From positions 1 through 7,270 of the forward strand of contig SLRE01000319.1 of assembly GCA_007131125.1 (NCBI GenBank): a stretch of DNA of 7,270 nucleotides, in the 5' to 3' direction. The notes beneath the pieces were generated by a model. It ran no database searches and was not told where the DNA came from. It worked only from the letters and a program-made list of their open reading frames with translations. The stretch is from Bacteroidales bacterium (GTDB lineage Bacteria > Bacteroidota > Bacteroidia > Bacteroidales > UBA7960). Below, in pieces: positions 1-6,104 of the stretch (within the stretch, counting starts at the first letter, position 1; the number at the start of each line of letters is the position of its first letter). The position numbers and the translations under genes are program-made.

Positions 1-182
1 AAGATGAGAAGTACATGCGCCGGGAATTCAGCTATACTTCCTTCAGCCGGTCTTTCAGTCTGCCTGAAGCAGTAGATGCTGAAAAGATCAAGGCAAACCA
101 CAAAGATGGTATATTGACCATCACCATTCCCAAAAGGGAAGAGGCCAAAAGAAAGCCGCCAAAGCAGATCTCTATTTCATAG
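1..182 (+). CDS. Small heat-shock protein (Hsp20/alpha-crystallin family), 3' end only
   Basis: The first whole codon is at position 3, and the frame gives 59 C-terminal residues ending in a TAG at 180-182. The 5' part lies outside the window. The tail contains the end of the alpha-crystallin domain: a 'FSRSFSLPEAVD' strand segment, then 'IKANHKDGILTITIPK', which matches the family signature A-x-x-x-(N/D)-G-(V/I)-L-x-(I/V)-x-(I/V)-P-K. A short basic extension follows ('REEAKRKPPKQISIS'), and its final I-S-I resembles the I-x-I/V motif that small heat-shock proteins use to dock between dimers. Family knowledge says these are ATP-independent cytoplasmic holdases that keep unfolding proteins soluble. 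The gene is followed directly by a strong terminator and converges on the OmpA-family gene. The family call is secure, but the number of missing residues is unknown. Confidence 0.93.
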   Translation, partial: DEKYMRREFSYTSFSRSFSLPEAVDAEKIKANHKDGILTITIPKREEAKRKPPKQISIS

Positions 183-196
183 TTAAATAACTGGGT

Positions 197-235
197 AAAA
201 AAAAGGGAGCCTATTCTTAAGGCTCCCTTTTTTTT
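197..235. terminator. Bidirectional rho-independent terminator between convergent genes
   Basis: A perfect 7-bp stem, GGGAGCC (205-211) with GGCTCCC (221-227), encloses a 9-nt loop (8 bp if T212-A220 also pairs). It is flanked by eight A's on the left (197-204) and eight T's on the right (228-235). Each strand therefore reads as a GC-rich hairpin followed by a U-run. It lies 14 nt after the stop of the plus-strand heat-shock gene and about 35 nt after the stop of the minus-strand OmpA-family gene, so it can end both transcripts. Confidence 0.93.
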
Positions 236-269
236 GGGGTTTTCAAATCTGATTTCAGAATTCAAAGGG

Positions 270-2336
270 TTATTTTTCCACAATCTCAAATTCGGTTCTG
301 CGGTTCATTTGACGACCTTCTTCGGTTTCGTTGGAGGCAATGGGCCTTTCAAAACCATAGCCGGCATAGGTGAGCCGCTCTTTGTCAATGCCCCTTTCAA
401 CCAAAAAGTCAACTACGGCCCTGGCACGATCCTTTGAGAGGGTCTTGTTAAGACCTGCAGATCCCACATTGTCGGTATGTCCGGAAATCTCAATTTTCAA
501 GGTGGGGTTATCTGCCAGCAATTTATATAAAATACCCAGTTCGGCATAGGATTCGGCTCTGAGGGTAGATTGCCCGGTATCAAAGAATATGTTATTTAAC
601 ACAATACTTTGACCAATTTCCACTCTTTTCAGGCGGATATCGTTGATGATCTCCCGGTGGGTGCGGGATTCGGTAATGTTGATGTTTTCGGAATGAAACA
701 GGTAATCTTCTGCCTGCACATTGATCCCGTAATTTTTGCCTCCGGGAAGGGAAATGAAATACATCCCGGTTTCACTGCTGGATGTAAATTCGGCCAGCAA
801 CACCTCTTCCTCGTTATCATAGAGTTCGATGATCGCCTGAAGGGGTTCGCCGGTTTCTTCGTCCATAATTTTTCCTCTCAACATGGCCATGGGTTGTGCG
901 GGCTGCACCTCATCGTCAAGGAAAATCTCCGGGTTGGGTCTGGCATGCAGGGCAATGGGTTCGTCCCCGGGAGCGTTGATCACCGGTTTTTCCGGCCCCA
1001 GGAAAGTTATTTTATAAATATCGCTTCCTCCATAACCTTCGGGGCGGGGAGAGGAAAAGTAGCCGGTTTTTCCATCGGCCGACAAGGAGAAGAACATGTC
1101 GTCGGAAGGACTGTTGATTGGGTAACCGAGGTTTACGGGATCGGTCCAGCGGCCGTTTCTGAAAACGGTCTTGAAAATATCAAAGCCGCCCATGGTATTG
1201 TGTCCTTTTGAGCTGAAGTAAAGGGTTTTATCATCCGGAGCCAGAAAAACTCCTTCTTCATCGTATTCGGTATTGACTGTAGGACCAAGGTTTACCGGTT
1301 CAGACCATCTTCCCCTTTCATTACGGGTCGACATCCAGATGTCTTTGCCACCATAGCCTCCGGAACGGTCGCTTACAAAATACATGGTGTTGCCATCCGA
1401 TGAAAAAGCGGCACTGGTTTCCCTGTCCCTTGAGTTGATGTTACGGGAAATGTTGCCTGGTCTTGACCAGTTTCCGTTATTTCTTAAGGTGGTTTCATAA
1501 AGGTTTCCACCACGGTCGCCCTGGTATATTACCATCAGGGTGCCGTCATTGGAGATGGCCGTGGCAGCAGTATGAGAGCGGCTGTTTACCCTTCCGGGGA
1601 TTTCACCGATTACCCTCCAGCCCGACCTGGTTTTTTCAGCAACCTTAATGTTTTCAAAATACTTATGGTCCCTGCTGTCGGTGCGTGGCCGCCTTCCAAT
1701 GGGCCTTCTTGTTGTAAAATACATGGTTTCTCCGCCGGGACCGAGCAGGGGGGCATAGTCATCGTAAGGAGAATTAAGGTGTGCCCCAAGGTTGTCAATG
1801 AATACTCTCTCGGGTTTTTCCATCAGGGCTTTCCCGTTATGGCATTCGGCAATGCGCCGGTCAATGGTTTCCCGCTTCTTTATCAACTCCTGCGGAGTAA
1901 GCTGTCGGCGATAAAATGAATACTGGGTAATGGCTTCATCAAATTTGTAGTTGAGCTGATAGGCTTTTCCGAGCAGGTAATAAACCTCAAGGGTGGGCAC
2001 ATTCAGTTCAACCGCTTTTTCCAGATATGGAATGGCTTTTTCGTGCTGTATAGTTTCCAGGTAGCAGTCGCCAATCTTAAAATTAAGCCAGGCATTGCTG
2101 GGGTTGAACTCATGGGCTTTGAGGTAATACTCAAGGGCTTCCTGTTTTTTTATGCCGCCTTCTTCGTAAAGGCGGTCGCCGTTGCGGATATTCCTGCGGG
2201 CTTCTCTCAATCCCGAACGATCGTCAGGGAAATGCGAGCGGTGGAATTCGACGTTTTGTGCTGTGGCAGAAATACTGAAAAAACAGGCCAGCAGCAGGAC
2301 AATGATTGTTTTTGGATTGAAGTTGCGGGATCTCAT
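270..2336 (-). CDS. OmpA-family protein with TPR, PD40 propeller, carboxypeptidase-regulatory and OmpA C-terminal domains (PorE-like)
   Basis: This 688-residue exported protein should tether the outer membrane or its complexes to peptidoglycan. Residues 1-26 form a signal peptide with a likely cleavage at ATA-Q. Two to three TPR units follow at about 48-145. Five PD40/WD40-like propeller repeats begin near 194, 257, 308, 362 and 414, the best being 'FSSDGNTMYFVSDRSGGYGG'. A carboxypeptidase-regulatory-like beta domain covers about 485-572. The OmpA C-terminal domain is at about 577-688, with 'NNIFFDTGQSTL', 'GHTDNVG' (D622) and 'LSKDRARAV' (R637). D622 and R637 lie 15 residues apart, the spacing of the diaminopimelate-binding Asp and Arg in E. 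coli OmpA. The four-domain order and length match PorE (PG1058) of the Porphyromonas gingivalis type IX secretion system. Many Bacteroidota carry several paralogues of this build, so T9SS membership is inference. The ATG lies 3 nt after the stop of the TPR gene, so the two genes are probably co-transcribed and translationally coupled. Confidence 0.93.
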   Translation of the reverse strand: MRSRNFNPKTIIVLLLACFFSISATAQNVEFHRSHFPDDRSGLREARRNIRNGDRLYEEGGIKKQEALEYYLKAHEFNPSNAWLNFKIGDCYLETIQHEKAIPYLEKAVELNVPTLEVYYLLGKAYQLNYKFDEAITQYSFYRRQLTPQELIKKRETIDRRIAECHNGKALMEKPERVFIDNLGAHLNSPYDDYAPLLGPGGETMYFTTRRPIGRRPRTDSRDHKYFENIKVAEKTRSGWRVIGEIPGRVNSRSHTAATAISNDGTLMVIYQGDRGGNLYETTLRNNGNWSRPGNISRNINSRDRETSAAFSSDGNTMYFVSDRSGGYGGKDIWMSTRNERGRWSEPVNLGPTVNTEYDEEGVFLAPDDKTLYFSSKGHNTMGGFDIFKTVFRNGRWTDPVNLGYPINSPSDDMFFSLSADGKTGYFSSPRPEGYGGSDIYKITFLGPEKPVINAPGDEPIALHARPNPEIFLDDEVQPAQPMAMLRGKIMDEETGEPLQAIIELYDNEEEVLLAEFTSSSETGMYFISLPGGKNYGINVQAEDYLFHSENINITESRTHREIINDIRLKRVEIGQSIVLNNIFFDTGQSTLRAESYAELGILYKLLADNPTLKIEISGHTDNVGSAGLNKTLSKDRARAVVDFLVERGIDKERLTYAGYGFERPIASNETEEGRQMNRRTEFEIVEK

Positions 2337-2339
2337 GGT

Positions 2340-3404
2340 TTATTGTGATTTGCTTTCCTGTTCAACATAATCTTTTGCCTGGGTAATGCCGAAATCGTAG
2401 GCTTTTTGCCAGTCTTTCATGGCACCCTCGGGGTCACGGGCCATTTCGCGGGCAATGCCCCGGTTAAGATAAGCAGGCCCATAATCTGGATATGAAGCCA
2501 GAACCTTATTAAAATCTTCAATGGCTCCTTCATAATCACCGGATTTGTAACGTGCATTGCCCCGGTTGTTTAATGCCTCAATAAATCCGGGCCGGATATC
2601 CAGGGCTTTGTTGTAATCCTCAATGGCTTCCTGGTAATTGCCCAGGTGGAAATTCGCAATGCCCCGGTTGGTAATGGCCCGGTAATAGTCGGGCTTTACC
2701 CTCAGGGCCGTGGTGAAAAACTCAAAGGCTTCCCGGTGATTTCCCATCTGGCTGCGCAAGCTGCCAATGTTGTTGTAAGTGAAGTACATGCCAGGATCAA
2801 GTAAAACCGCTTGCTGGTAATCAGACATGGCCCCCTGAAGGTCCCCGGTTTTCCTTTTGGCACTGCCCCGATCATTGTAGGCATAGGCATGGGCTGCGTT
2901 GATATTGATGGTGTTGGTAAAATCCTCAATGGCTTTTTCATATTCTTCCATGGAGAAATAAATTATGCCCCTGAGGTAATAAGCCAGATAAAGGTCCGGA
3001 TCCATATTGATAGCCCGGTTCAAATCATTCAGGGCTTCCTCGTGGTTTCCTTTTTCATTTTTTGCCTTCCCTCTACCGGCATGAAAAAGCGGGGATTCGG
3101 GTTGGATGGCAAGTGCCCGGTCAAAATCCTCAATGGCGCCCTGGAAATCATCCAGTTGTTTTTTGGCCACACCCCGGTTGTAAAAAGCCTGCGCAAAATC
3201 AGGGTACAACCCCACGGCTTCATTGAACTTGTGGATCGCTTCTGTGTGTTTGCTTTGGCGGAAAAGTAACACCCCTTCCTTGAAATGCCGCTCAGCCTGT
3301 ATCACATGCTGGTCGCCAATGCGAATGGTGTCGGACCCGCTTTGGGCAGTCAATCCCCCGGTAAAAAGGATCATCAGAAAAAAGAAAAAAGTCAGATGCT
3401 TCAT
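2340..3404 (-). CDS. Exported protein of nine tandem TPRs
   Basis: This 354-residue protein has an N-terminal signal peptide (basic KH, a phenylalanine-rich core, cleavage near 'GLTA-Q' at residue 20). The rest is almost wholly nine consecutive 34-residue tetratricopeptide repeats with no gap: 37-70, 71-104, 105-138, 139-172, 173-206, 207-240, 241-274, 275-308 and 309-342. Each unit shows the TPR core, for example 'FYNRGVAKKQLDDFQGAIED' in repeat 2, with small residues at the helix-packing sites and Pro near the repeat ends. A 12-residue charged tail ends the protein. TPR superhelices are protein-binding scaffolds; no enzymatic domain is present. It is the first gene of a unit with the PorE-like gene, so a role as a periplasmic partner or assembly factor of that protein is plausible but unproven. 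The ATG at 3404 is favoured because the signal peptide starts there. I see no Shine-Dalgarno sequence, which is normal for Bacteroidota. Confidence 0.93.
   Translation of the reverse strand: MKHLTFFFFLMILFTGGLTAQSGSDTIRIGDQHVIQAERHFKEGVLLFRQSKHTEAIHKFNEAVGLYPDFAQAFYNRGVAKKQLDDFQGAIEDFDRALAIQPESPLFHAGRGKAKNEKGNHEEALNDLNRAINMDPDLYLAYYLRGIIYFSMEEYEKAIEDFTNTININAAHAYAYNDRGSAKRKTGDLQGAMSDYQQAVLLDPGMYFTYNNIGSLRSQMGNHREAFEFFTTALRVKPDYYRAITNRGIANFHLGNYQEAIEDYNKALDIRPGFIEALNNRGNARYKSGDYEGAIEDFNKVLASYPDYGPAYLNRGIAREMARDPEGAMKDWQKAYDFGITQAKDYVEQESKSQ
2379..3296 (-). repeat. DNA-level 102-bp periodicity encoding the nine TPRs
   Basis: The TPR-coding stretch keeps short near-identical words in 102-bp (34-codon) register. 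The plus-strand word GCCCCGGTT, encoding the 'NRG' motif on the other strand, begins at 2457, 2559 and 2661. A variant, GCCCCGATC, begins at 2865, and ACCCCGGTT begins at 3171. All of these are exact multiples of 102 apart. This points to growth of the gene by internal duplication followed by divergence, and it gives sites where recombination could change repeat number. Confidence 0.8.
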
Positions 3405-3439
3405 GGAATTATGGTTTTGATTGGTTCACAGGAGTTCAT

Positions 3440-3447
3440 CAAAAATA
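3440..3447 (-). promoter_or_regulatory. Candidate Bacteroidota -7 element for the TPR/OmpA unit
   Basis: On the minus strand this reads TATTTTTG, an exact match to the Bacteroidota consensus TAnnTTTG. It lies 35 nt before the ATG of the TPR gene, which would give a leader of about 30 nt. No TTTG is present at the expected distance for the -33 element, so the call rests on the -7 match and the position alone. Confidence 0.4.
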
Positions 3448-3553
3448 TACCCGATGGGTTTTGGTTGAATATTTCGTCGGCAAATTAAGAAAAATTCCTA
3501 CACCTTTTTTCCGCAAAAACCCCTAATATGTGAATATTCAATGGGCAATTTAC

Positions 3554-3653
3554 AGGAGGTGATAGTACCCATGCCATGAACTACTGCCAAAGAACTTCCT
3601 GCCGTGGCTTCCCGCAGATTTGTTTTTTGATTAACCGCGAGCAGGGAGATTAA
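3554..3653 (+). other. Strong Shine-Dalgarno-like site with possible 25-aa ORF
   Basis: AGGAGGTG at 3554-3561 is fully complementary to the CACCUCCU anti-Shine-Dalgarno core of 16S rRNA. An ATG nine nt later (3571) reads Met-Pro-stop. Its TGA overlaps a second ATG at 3576 in the form ATGA, and that opens a 25-codon ORF (3576-3653, 'MNYCQRTSCRGFPQICFLIN' then REQGD, stop TAA). I recognise no family. No -7 promoter match lies upstream on this strand, and the candidate methyltransferase promoter is downstream of the ORF. A real mini-protein, a leader peptide or chance are all possible; chance cannot be excluded. Confidence 0.25.
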
Positions 3654-3686
3654 GTCCGCTTGTAAGTTCAGCATTGCAAATAATAT

Positions 3687-3694
3687 TATTTTTG
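3687..3694 (+). promoter_or_regulatory. Candidate Bacteroidota -7 element for the methyltransferase gene
   Basis: TATTTTTG exactly matches TAnnTTTG and lies 59 nt before the methyltransferase ATG, predicting a leader of roughly 50 nt. The closest TTG for a -33 element is at 3660-3662. That leaves a 24-nt spacer, longer than the usual 19-21, so the upstream half is weak. Confidence 0.45.
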
Positions 3695-3753
3695 TCTGGA
3701 AACAGGAATCCCATCTGCATCTCCTGTCGCTGTAAAACCTTGTTTGTTATACA

Positions 3754-4551
3754 ATGGCAATGATCAAAAGCACCACCATTTTACAGTTTCTTTTCAGAAA
3801 ACCTTACGGTATCCACTCACCTTTTCTGTATGATTATGCTTCCCGCTGCTTATTTAACAAGGAAAAAAATCCTGATTTTGAGGTGATTGAAAAGATCAGG
3901 AAAGCATACCTTAAATCCGGGGAAAAATTGACAGTAAAGGATTACGGTCAGGGCAGCCGTCTGGACAGGGCAGGAGGGAAGACCCCGTTTACGGCAGAGA
4001 AAAAACTCAACCGTATAGCCTCCCGGTCCCTTCAAAAACCCCGCTATTGCCGGGTGCTTTATCACACTGCAAATTTTTTTCAGGCCCAGACCATCCTTGA
4101 GCTCGGAACCTCGCTTGGCATTTCCACCGCTTATCTTGCCAAAGCCTGCCCCAAAGCGAAAGTTTTTACCCTGGAGGGTTGCCCTGAAATTTCCAAGGTT
4201 GCCCTGGAAACGTTTAAAAAAGCCGGCACCCCGAATGTGATACAGATAACCGGAGAGTTTGGCAGGGAACTGCCCGGGCTGCTGCAGCAATTGGGCAAAG
4301 CCGACCTGGTTTATCTTGACGGGAACCATGGTTACAACCCGGTAATGGATTATTTTTCACTGATCAGCAAACATCTTCATTCCCGGAGCGTTTTTATTGT
4401 CGACGATATTCGCTGGTCAAAAGGAATGTGGAAGGCCTGGAAAGCCCTGCAAGAAGTTCCGCAAAAAACCCTGTCAATTGATCTCGGAAAGCTGGGGATT
4501 TTGTTTTTTGATCCCAAACTCAGCAGGGAAAACCTGATGATTGGGTTTTAA
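3754..4551 (+). CDS. Class I SAM-dependent methyltransferase, substrate unknown
   Basis: This 265-residue protein, with no signal peptide or membrane segment, should act in the cytoplasm. The Rossmann-fold core begins near residue 110. Motif I is 'ILELGTSLGIST' (114-125), the SAM-binding glycine loop. The acidic end of strand 2 is 'FTLEG' (E141). Strand 4 is 'ADLVYLDGNHGY' (183-194), followed by 'VFIVDDIRWSKGMWKAWKAL'. The 'YLDGNHGY' and 'VDDI' segments resemble O-methyltransferases of the catechol-OMT/Methyltransf_24 type, where such Asp residues help bind metal and substrate. The first ~105 residues carry 'FRKPYGIHSPFLYDYASRCLF', a lead-in I recall from Bacteroidota proteins annotated only as SAM-dependent methyltransferases. 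A second in-frame ATG lies two codons in (3760) and could be the true start. There is a 156-bp gap before the next gene, so the context does not reveal the substrate. Confidence 0.88.
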   Translation: MAMIKSTTILQFLFRKPYGIHSPFLYDYASRCLFNKEKNPDFEVIEKIRKAYLKSGEKLTVKDYGQGSRLDRAGGKTPFTAEKKLNRIASRSLQKPRYCRVLYHTANFFQAQTILELGTSLGISTAYLAKACPKAKVFTLEGCPEISKVALETFKKAGTPNVIQITGEFGRELPGLLQQLGKADLVYLDGNHGYNPVMDYFSLISKHLHSRSVFIVDDIRWSKGMWKAWKALQEVPQKTLSIDLGKLGILFFDPKLSRENLMIGF

Positions 4552-4557
4552 ATAATG

Positions 4558-4609
4558 CCGGGTATTGAAGAACGATCTGAACTTCAGGTGATCCCGGTCA
4601 TGATTTTTT
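4558..4609 (+). terminator. Possible terminator after the methyltransferase gene
   Basis: CCGGG (4558-4562) can pair with CCCGG (4593-4597), with an inner TGAAG (4566-4570) to CTTCA (4582-4586) stem and an unpaired internal loop between them. Six T's (4604-4609) follow, but only after a 6-nt gap. It begins 7 nt after the stop codon. The broken stem and displaced T-run make this a weak candidate. Confidence 0.3.
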
Positions 4610-4677
4610 CCAGGAGAAATATTTCATCGGAATAATGCAAAAAACTTCCGGGCTGGTTTTTTTGAATTGAAAATATT

Positions 4678-4685
4678 TACCTTTG
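4678..4685 (+). promoter_or_regulatory. Candidate Bacteroidota -7 element for the ABC ATPase gene
   Basis: TACCTTTG is an exact TAnnTTTG match 22 nt before the ATG, implying a very short leader of about 15-20 nt. T-rich DNA with TTTG at 4661-4664 lies upstream, but the spacing to it (13 nt) is shorter than usual. The match and position support an independent transcript for the ATPase gene. Confidence 0.5.
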
Positions 4686-4707
4686 TTTGTTGTAAAAATT
4701 ATCGAGC

Positions 4708-5433
4708 ATGCAAGAAGAATTGATCCGTCTGGAAAAACTTGTCAAGCATTACAGGGTGGGTGCCGAGATCGTCAGGGCCCTGCGGGGAATTGACCTTTCC
4801 ATTTACCGCAATGAGTACCTGGCCCTGATGGGACCTTCGGGCTCTGGAAAGTCCACCCTGATGAATGTTTTGGGTTGCCTGGATACTCCAACCAGCGGTA
4901 CCTATATCCTTAACGGGAAGGATGTAAGCAAGCTCGTTGATAATGAGCTGGCCGAGATCCGCAACCGTGAGATTGGCTTTGTTTTTCAAACCTTCAACCT
5001 CTTGCCACGCAGCACCGCCCTTGACAATGTGGCCCTGCCTCTGATCTATGACGGACAAAGCAAAACGGATCGCAACAAAAGAGCCCTGGAAGTGCTCAAC
5101 CAGGTTGGCCTTTCGGACCGCACCCATCACAAACCCAACGAACTCTCAGGCGGGCAGCGGCAAAGGGTAGCCCTTGCAAGGGCCCTTGTCAATCGTCCTT
5201 CCATTATCCTGGCCGACGAGCCCACCGGAAACCTGGACTCCAAAACCTCCATTGAGATCATGGGGCTTTTCCAGGAAATTCATGCCGCCGGCAATACCAT
5301 CATCCTGGTTACCCACGAAGAAGACATCGCCCTGCATGCCCATCGTATCGTAAGACTTATGGACGGGGAAATATCCTCAGATGAAGTAAACAAGGACATA
5401 CGCAAGGTGGAGCTAAAACTGCAGGAATCCTGA
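4708..5433 (+). CDS. ABC transporter ATP-binding protein, MacB/LolD-type
   Basis: This 241-residue nucleotide-binding subunit has every catalytic motif intact. Walker A is 'GPSGSGKST' (42-50), the Q-loop is in 'FVFQTFNLL' (Q94), the signature is 'LSGGQ' (146-150), Walker B is 'IILADEP' (166-172) with catalytic E171, the D-loop is 'GNLD' (174-177) and the switch His is H203 in 'VTHE'. The sequence 'GFVFQTFNLLPRSTALDNVALPL' is typical of the MacB/LolD/FtsE group. These ATPases drive FtsX-fold permeases that work on lipoproteins, peptides or macrolides by mechanotransmission rather than by a classic transmembrane channel. No permease or membrane-fusion protein gene adjoins it: the flanking genes are a methyltransferase and a corrinoid adenosyltransferase, each with its own intergenic gap. 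The partner must be encoded elsewhere, so the substrate cannot be assigned. A short charged tail follows residue 222, within the normal size range. Confidence 0.95.
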   Translation: MQEELIRLEKLVKHYRVGAEIVRALRGIDLSIYRNEYLALMGPSGSGKSTLMNVLGCLDTPTSGTYILNGKDVSKLVDNELAEIRNREIGFVFQTFNLLPRSTALDNVALPLIYDGQSKTDRNKRALEVLNQVGLSDRTHHKPNELSGGQRQRVALARALVNRPSIILADEPTGNLDSKTSIEIMGLFQEIHAAGNTIILVTHEEDIALHAHRIVRLMDGEISSDEVNKDIRKVELKLQES

Positions 5434-5459
5434 CCGGAAAAGATTGTTCTTTCCGGTTT
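5433..5459 (+). terminator. Hairpin at the stop codon of the ABC ATPase gene, likely terminator
   Basis: An 8-bp perfect inverted repeat, ACCGGAAA (5433-5440) with TTTCCGGT (5450-5457), encloses a 9-nt loop and begins at the last base of the TGA stop. Only TT then G follows the stem, so the U-run is poor. It may terminate weakly or act mainly as a 3'-end stabiliser. Its position suggests the ATPase transcript usually ends before the adenosyltransferase gene. Confidence 0.45.
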
Positions 5460-5537
5460 GCATCGCTCAATGAATCTTACAGCTCATCTTCCCGAAATTG
5501 GTGAATTAATTGTTGTTTAATGTTTTAGGATGAGATC

Positions 5538-6104
5538 ATGAAAGAATGGAAAATATATACCAAAACCGGAGATAAGGGAGAAACTTCCCTTCTTGGCGGA
5601 AGGCGGGTGCCAAAGCACCACCTGAAAATTGAAGCCTACGGAAGCGCCGATGAGTTGAATGCCTTCGTTGGGCTTTTGCGCGACCAGGAAATTGACACTC
5701 ACTACAAAAAAGTGCTGCTGGAAATCCAGGACCGGCTTTTTACTGCCGAATCCCTTCTGGCACGCGATCAGGGGGCTGAAAATTTTGAATTGCCCCTTCT
5801 TTATGAGCAGGATATCGTATTCCTGGAGAAAGAGATCGACCGCATGAATGAAGACCTGCCGCCCCTGGGCAACTTTATCCTTCCGGGGGGACATCCGGCG
5901 GTTTCCTATGCCCATGTGTGCCGATGCGTTTGCCGCAGGGCTGAACGCATCATCATCAGGCTGGCCGAAGACCACCCCGTGGACGAACTCATCGTCAGGT
6001 ATTTTAACCGTTTGTCAGACTATTTTTTTGTGCTGGCAAGGAAAATAGCCAAAGACCTGGATATTCCCGATTATCCCTGGAAACCCAGAAAAAGAAAGGA
6101 TTAA
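5538..6104 (+). CDS. pduO: PduO-type cob(I)alamin (corrinoid) adenosyltransferase
   Basis: This 188-residue enzyme transfers the 5'-deoxyadenosyl group of ATP to the cobalt of a reduced corrinoid, giving adenosylcobalamin for B12-dependent enzymes. The N-terminal ATP-binding motif is 'TKTGDKGETSLLGG' (8-21), followed by 'EAYGSADELNAFVG' (32-45), with D38 the counterpart of the salt-bridge Asp in Lactobacillus reuteri PduO. 'FILPGG' (113-118) supplies the Phe that sits over the corrin face in that family. 'CRRAERI' (132-138) and 'RYFNRLSDYFFVLAR' (154-168) complete the trimer-interface and active-site signature. Length and motifs are typical of a stand-alone cytoplasmic enzyme; no fused second domain is present. 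The ATG is preceded by AGGA at 5527-5530 with a 7-nt spacer, one of the few SD-like sites here. The cysteines at 128, 130 and 132 are unusual; only C132 belongs to the common motif. The stop overlaps the stop of the converging barrel gene. Confidence 0.95.
   Translation: MKEWKIYTKTGDKGETSLLGGRRVPKHHLKIEAYGSADELNAFVGLLRDQEIDTHYKKVLLEIQDRLFTAESLLARDQGAENFELPLLYEQDIVFLEKEIDRMNEDLPPLGNFILPGGHPAVSYAHVCRCVCRRAERIIIRLAEDHPVDELIVRYFNRLSDYFFVLARKIAKDLDIPDYPWKPRKRKD

Larger units (their letters stand above)
3405..3753. other. 349-bp divergent intergenic region
   Basis: This gap separates the minus-strand TPR gene from the plus-strand methyltransferase gene. It holds a candidate -7 element for each direction (3440-3447 minus, 3687-3694 plus) and a 10-bp perfect palindrome TGAATATTCA at 3531-3540, whose first eight bases recur at 3465-3472. 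It also holds a strong Shine-Dalgarno-like site at 3554-3561 followed by a very short ORF. I see no RNA gene or riboswitch that I can name. Confidence 0.7.

Noticed and set aside
609..1211. Long plus-strand open frame opposite the OmpA-family gene
   Set aside because: The opposite strand encodes a protein with clear PD40, regulatory and OmpA domains. The antisense translation has no recognisable family pattern and is a codon-bias shadow.
2268..2336. Lipoprotein signal (LLAC, Cys18) in the OmpA-family protein
   Set aside because: The residue before Ala is Leu rather than a typical lipobox residue. A hydrophobic stretch continues after the Cys, and a good signal peptidase I site (ATA-Q) follows at residue 26.
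3571..3660. Possible cobalamin riboswitch, suggested by a CCCGCAG word and by the adenosyltransferase gene downstream
   Set aside because: The rest of the B12-box consensus and its flanking stems are missing, and the neighbouring gene is a methyltransferase; the adenosyltransferase lies about 1.9 kb away.
3850..4329. Minus-strand 159-codon open frame inside the methyltransferase gene
   Set aside because: It lies wholly within a gene with clear SAM-binding motifs on the other strand, and its own translation shows no domain logic.
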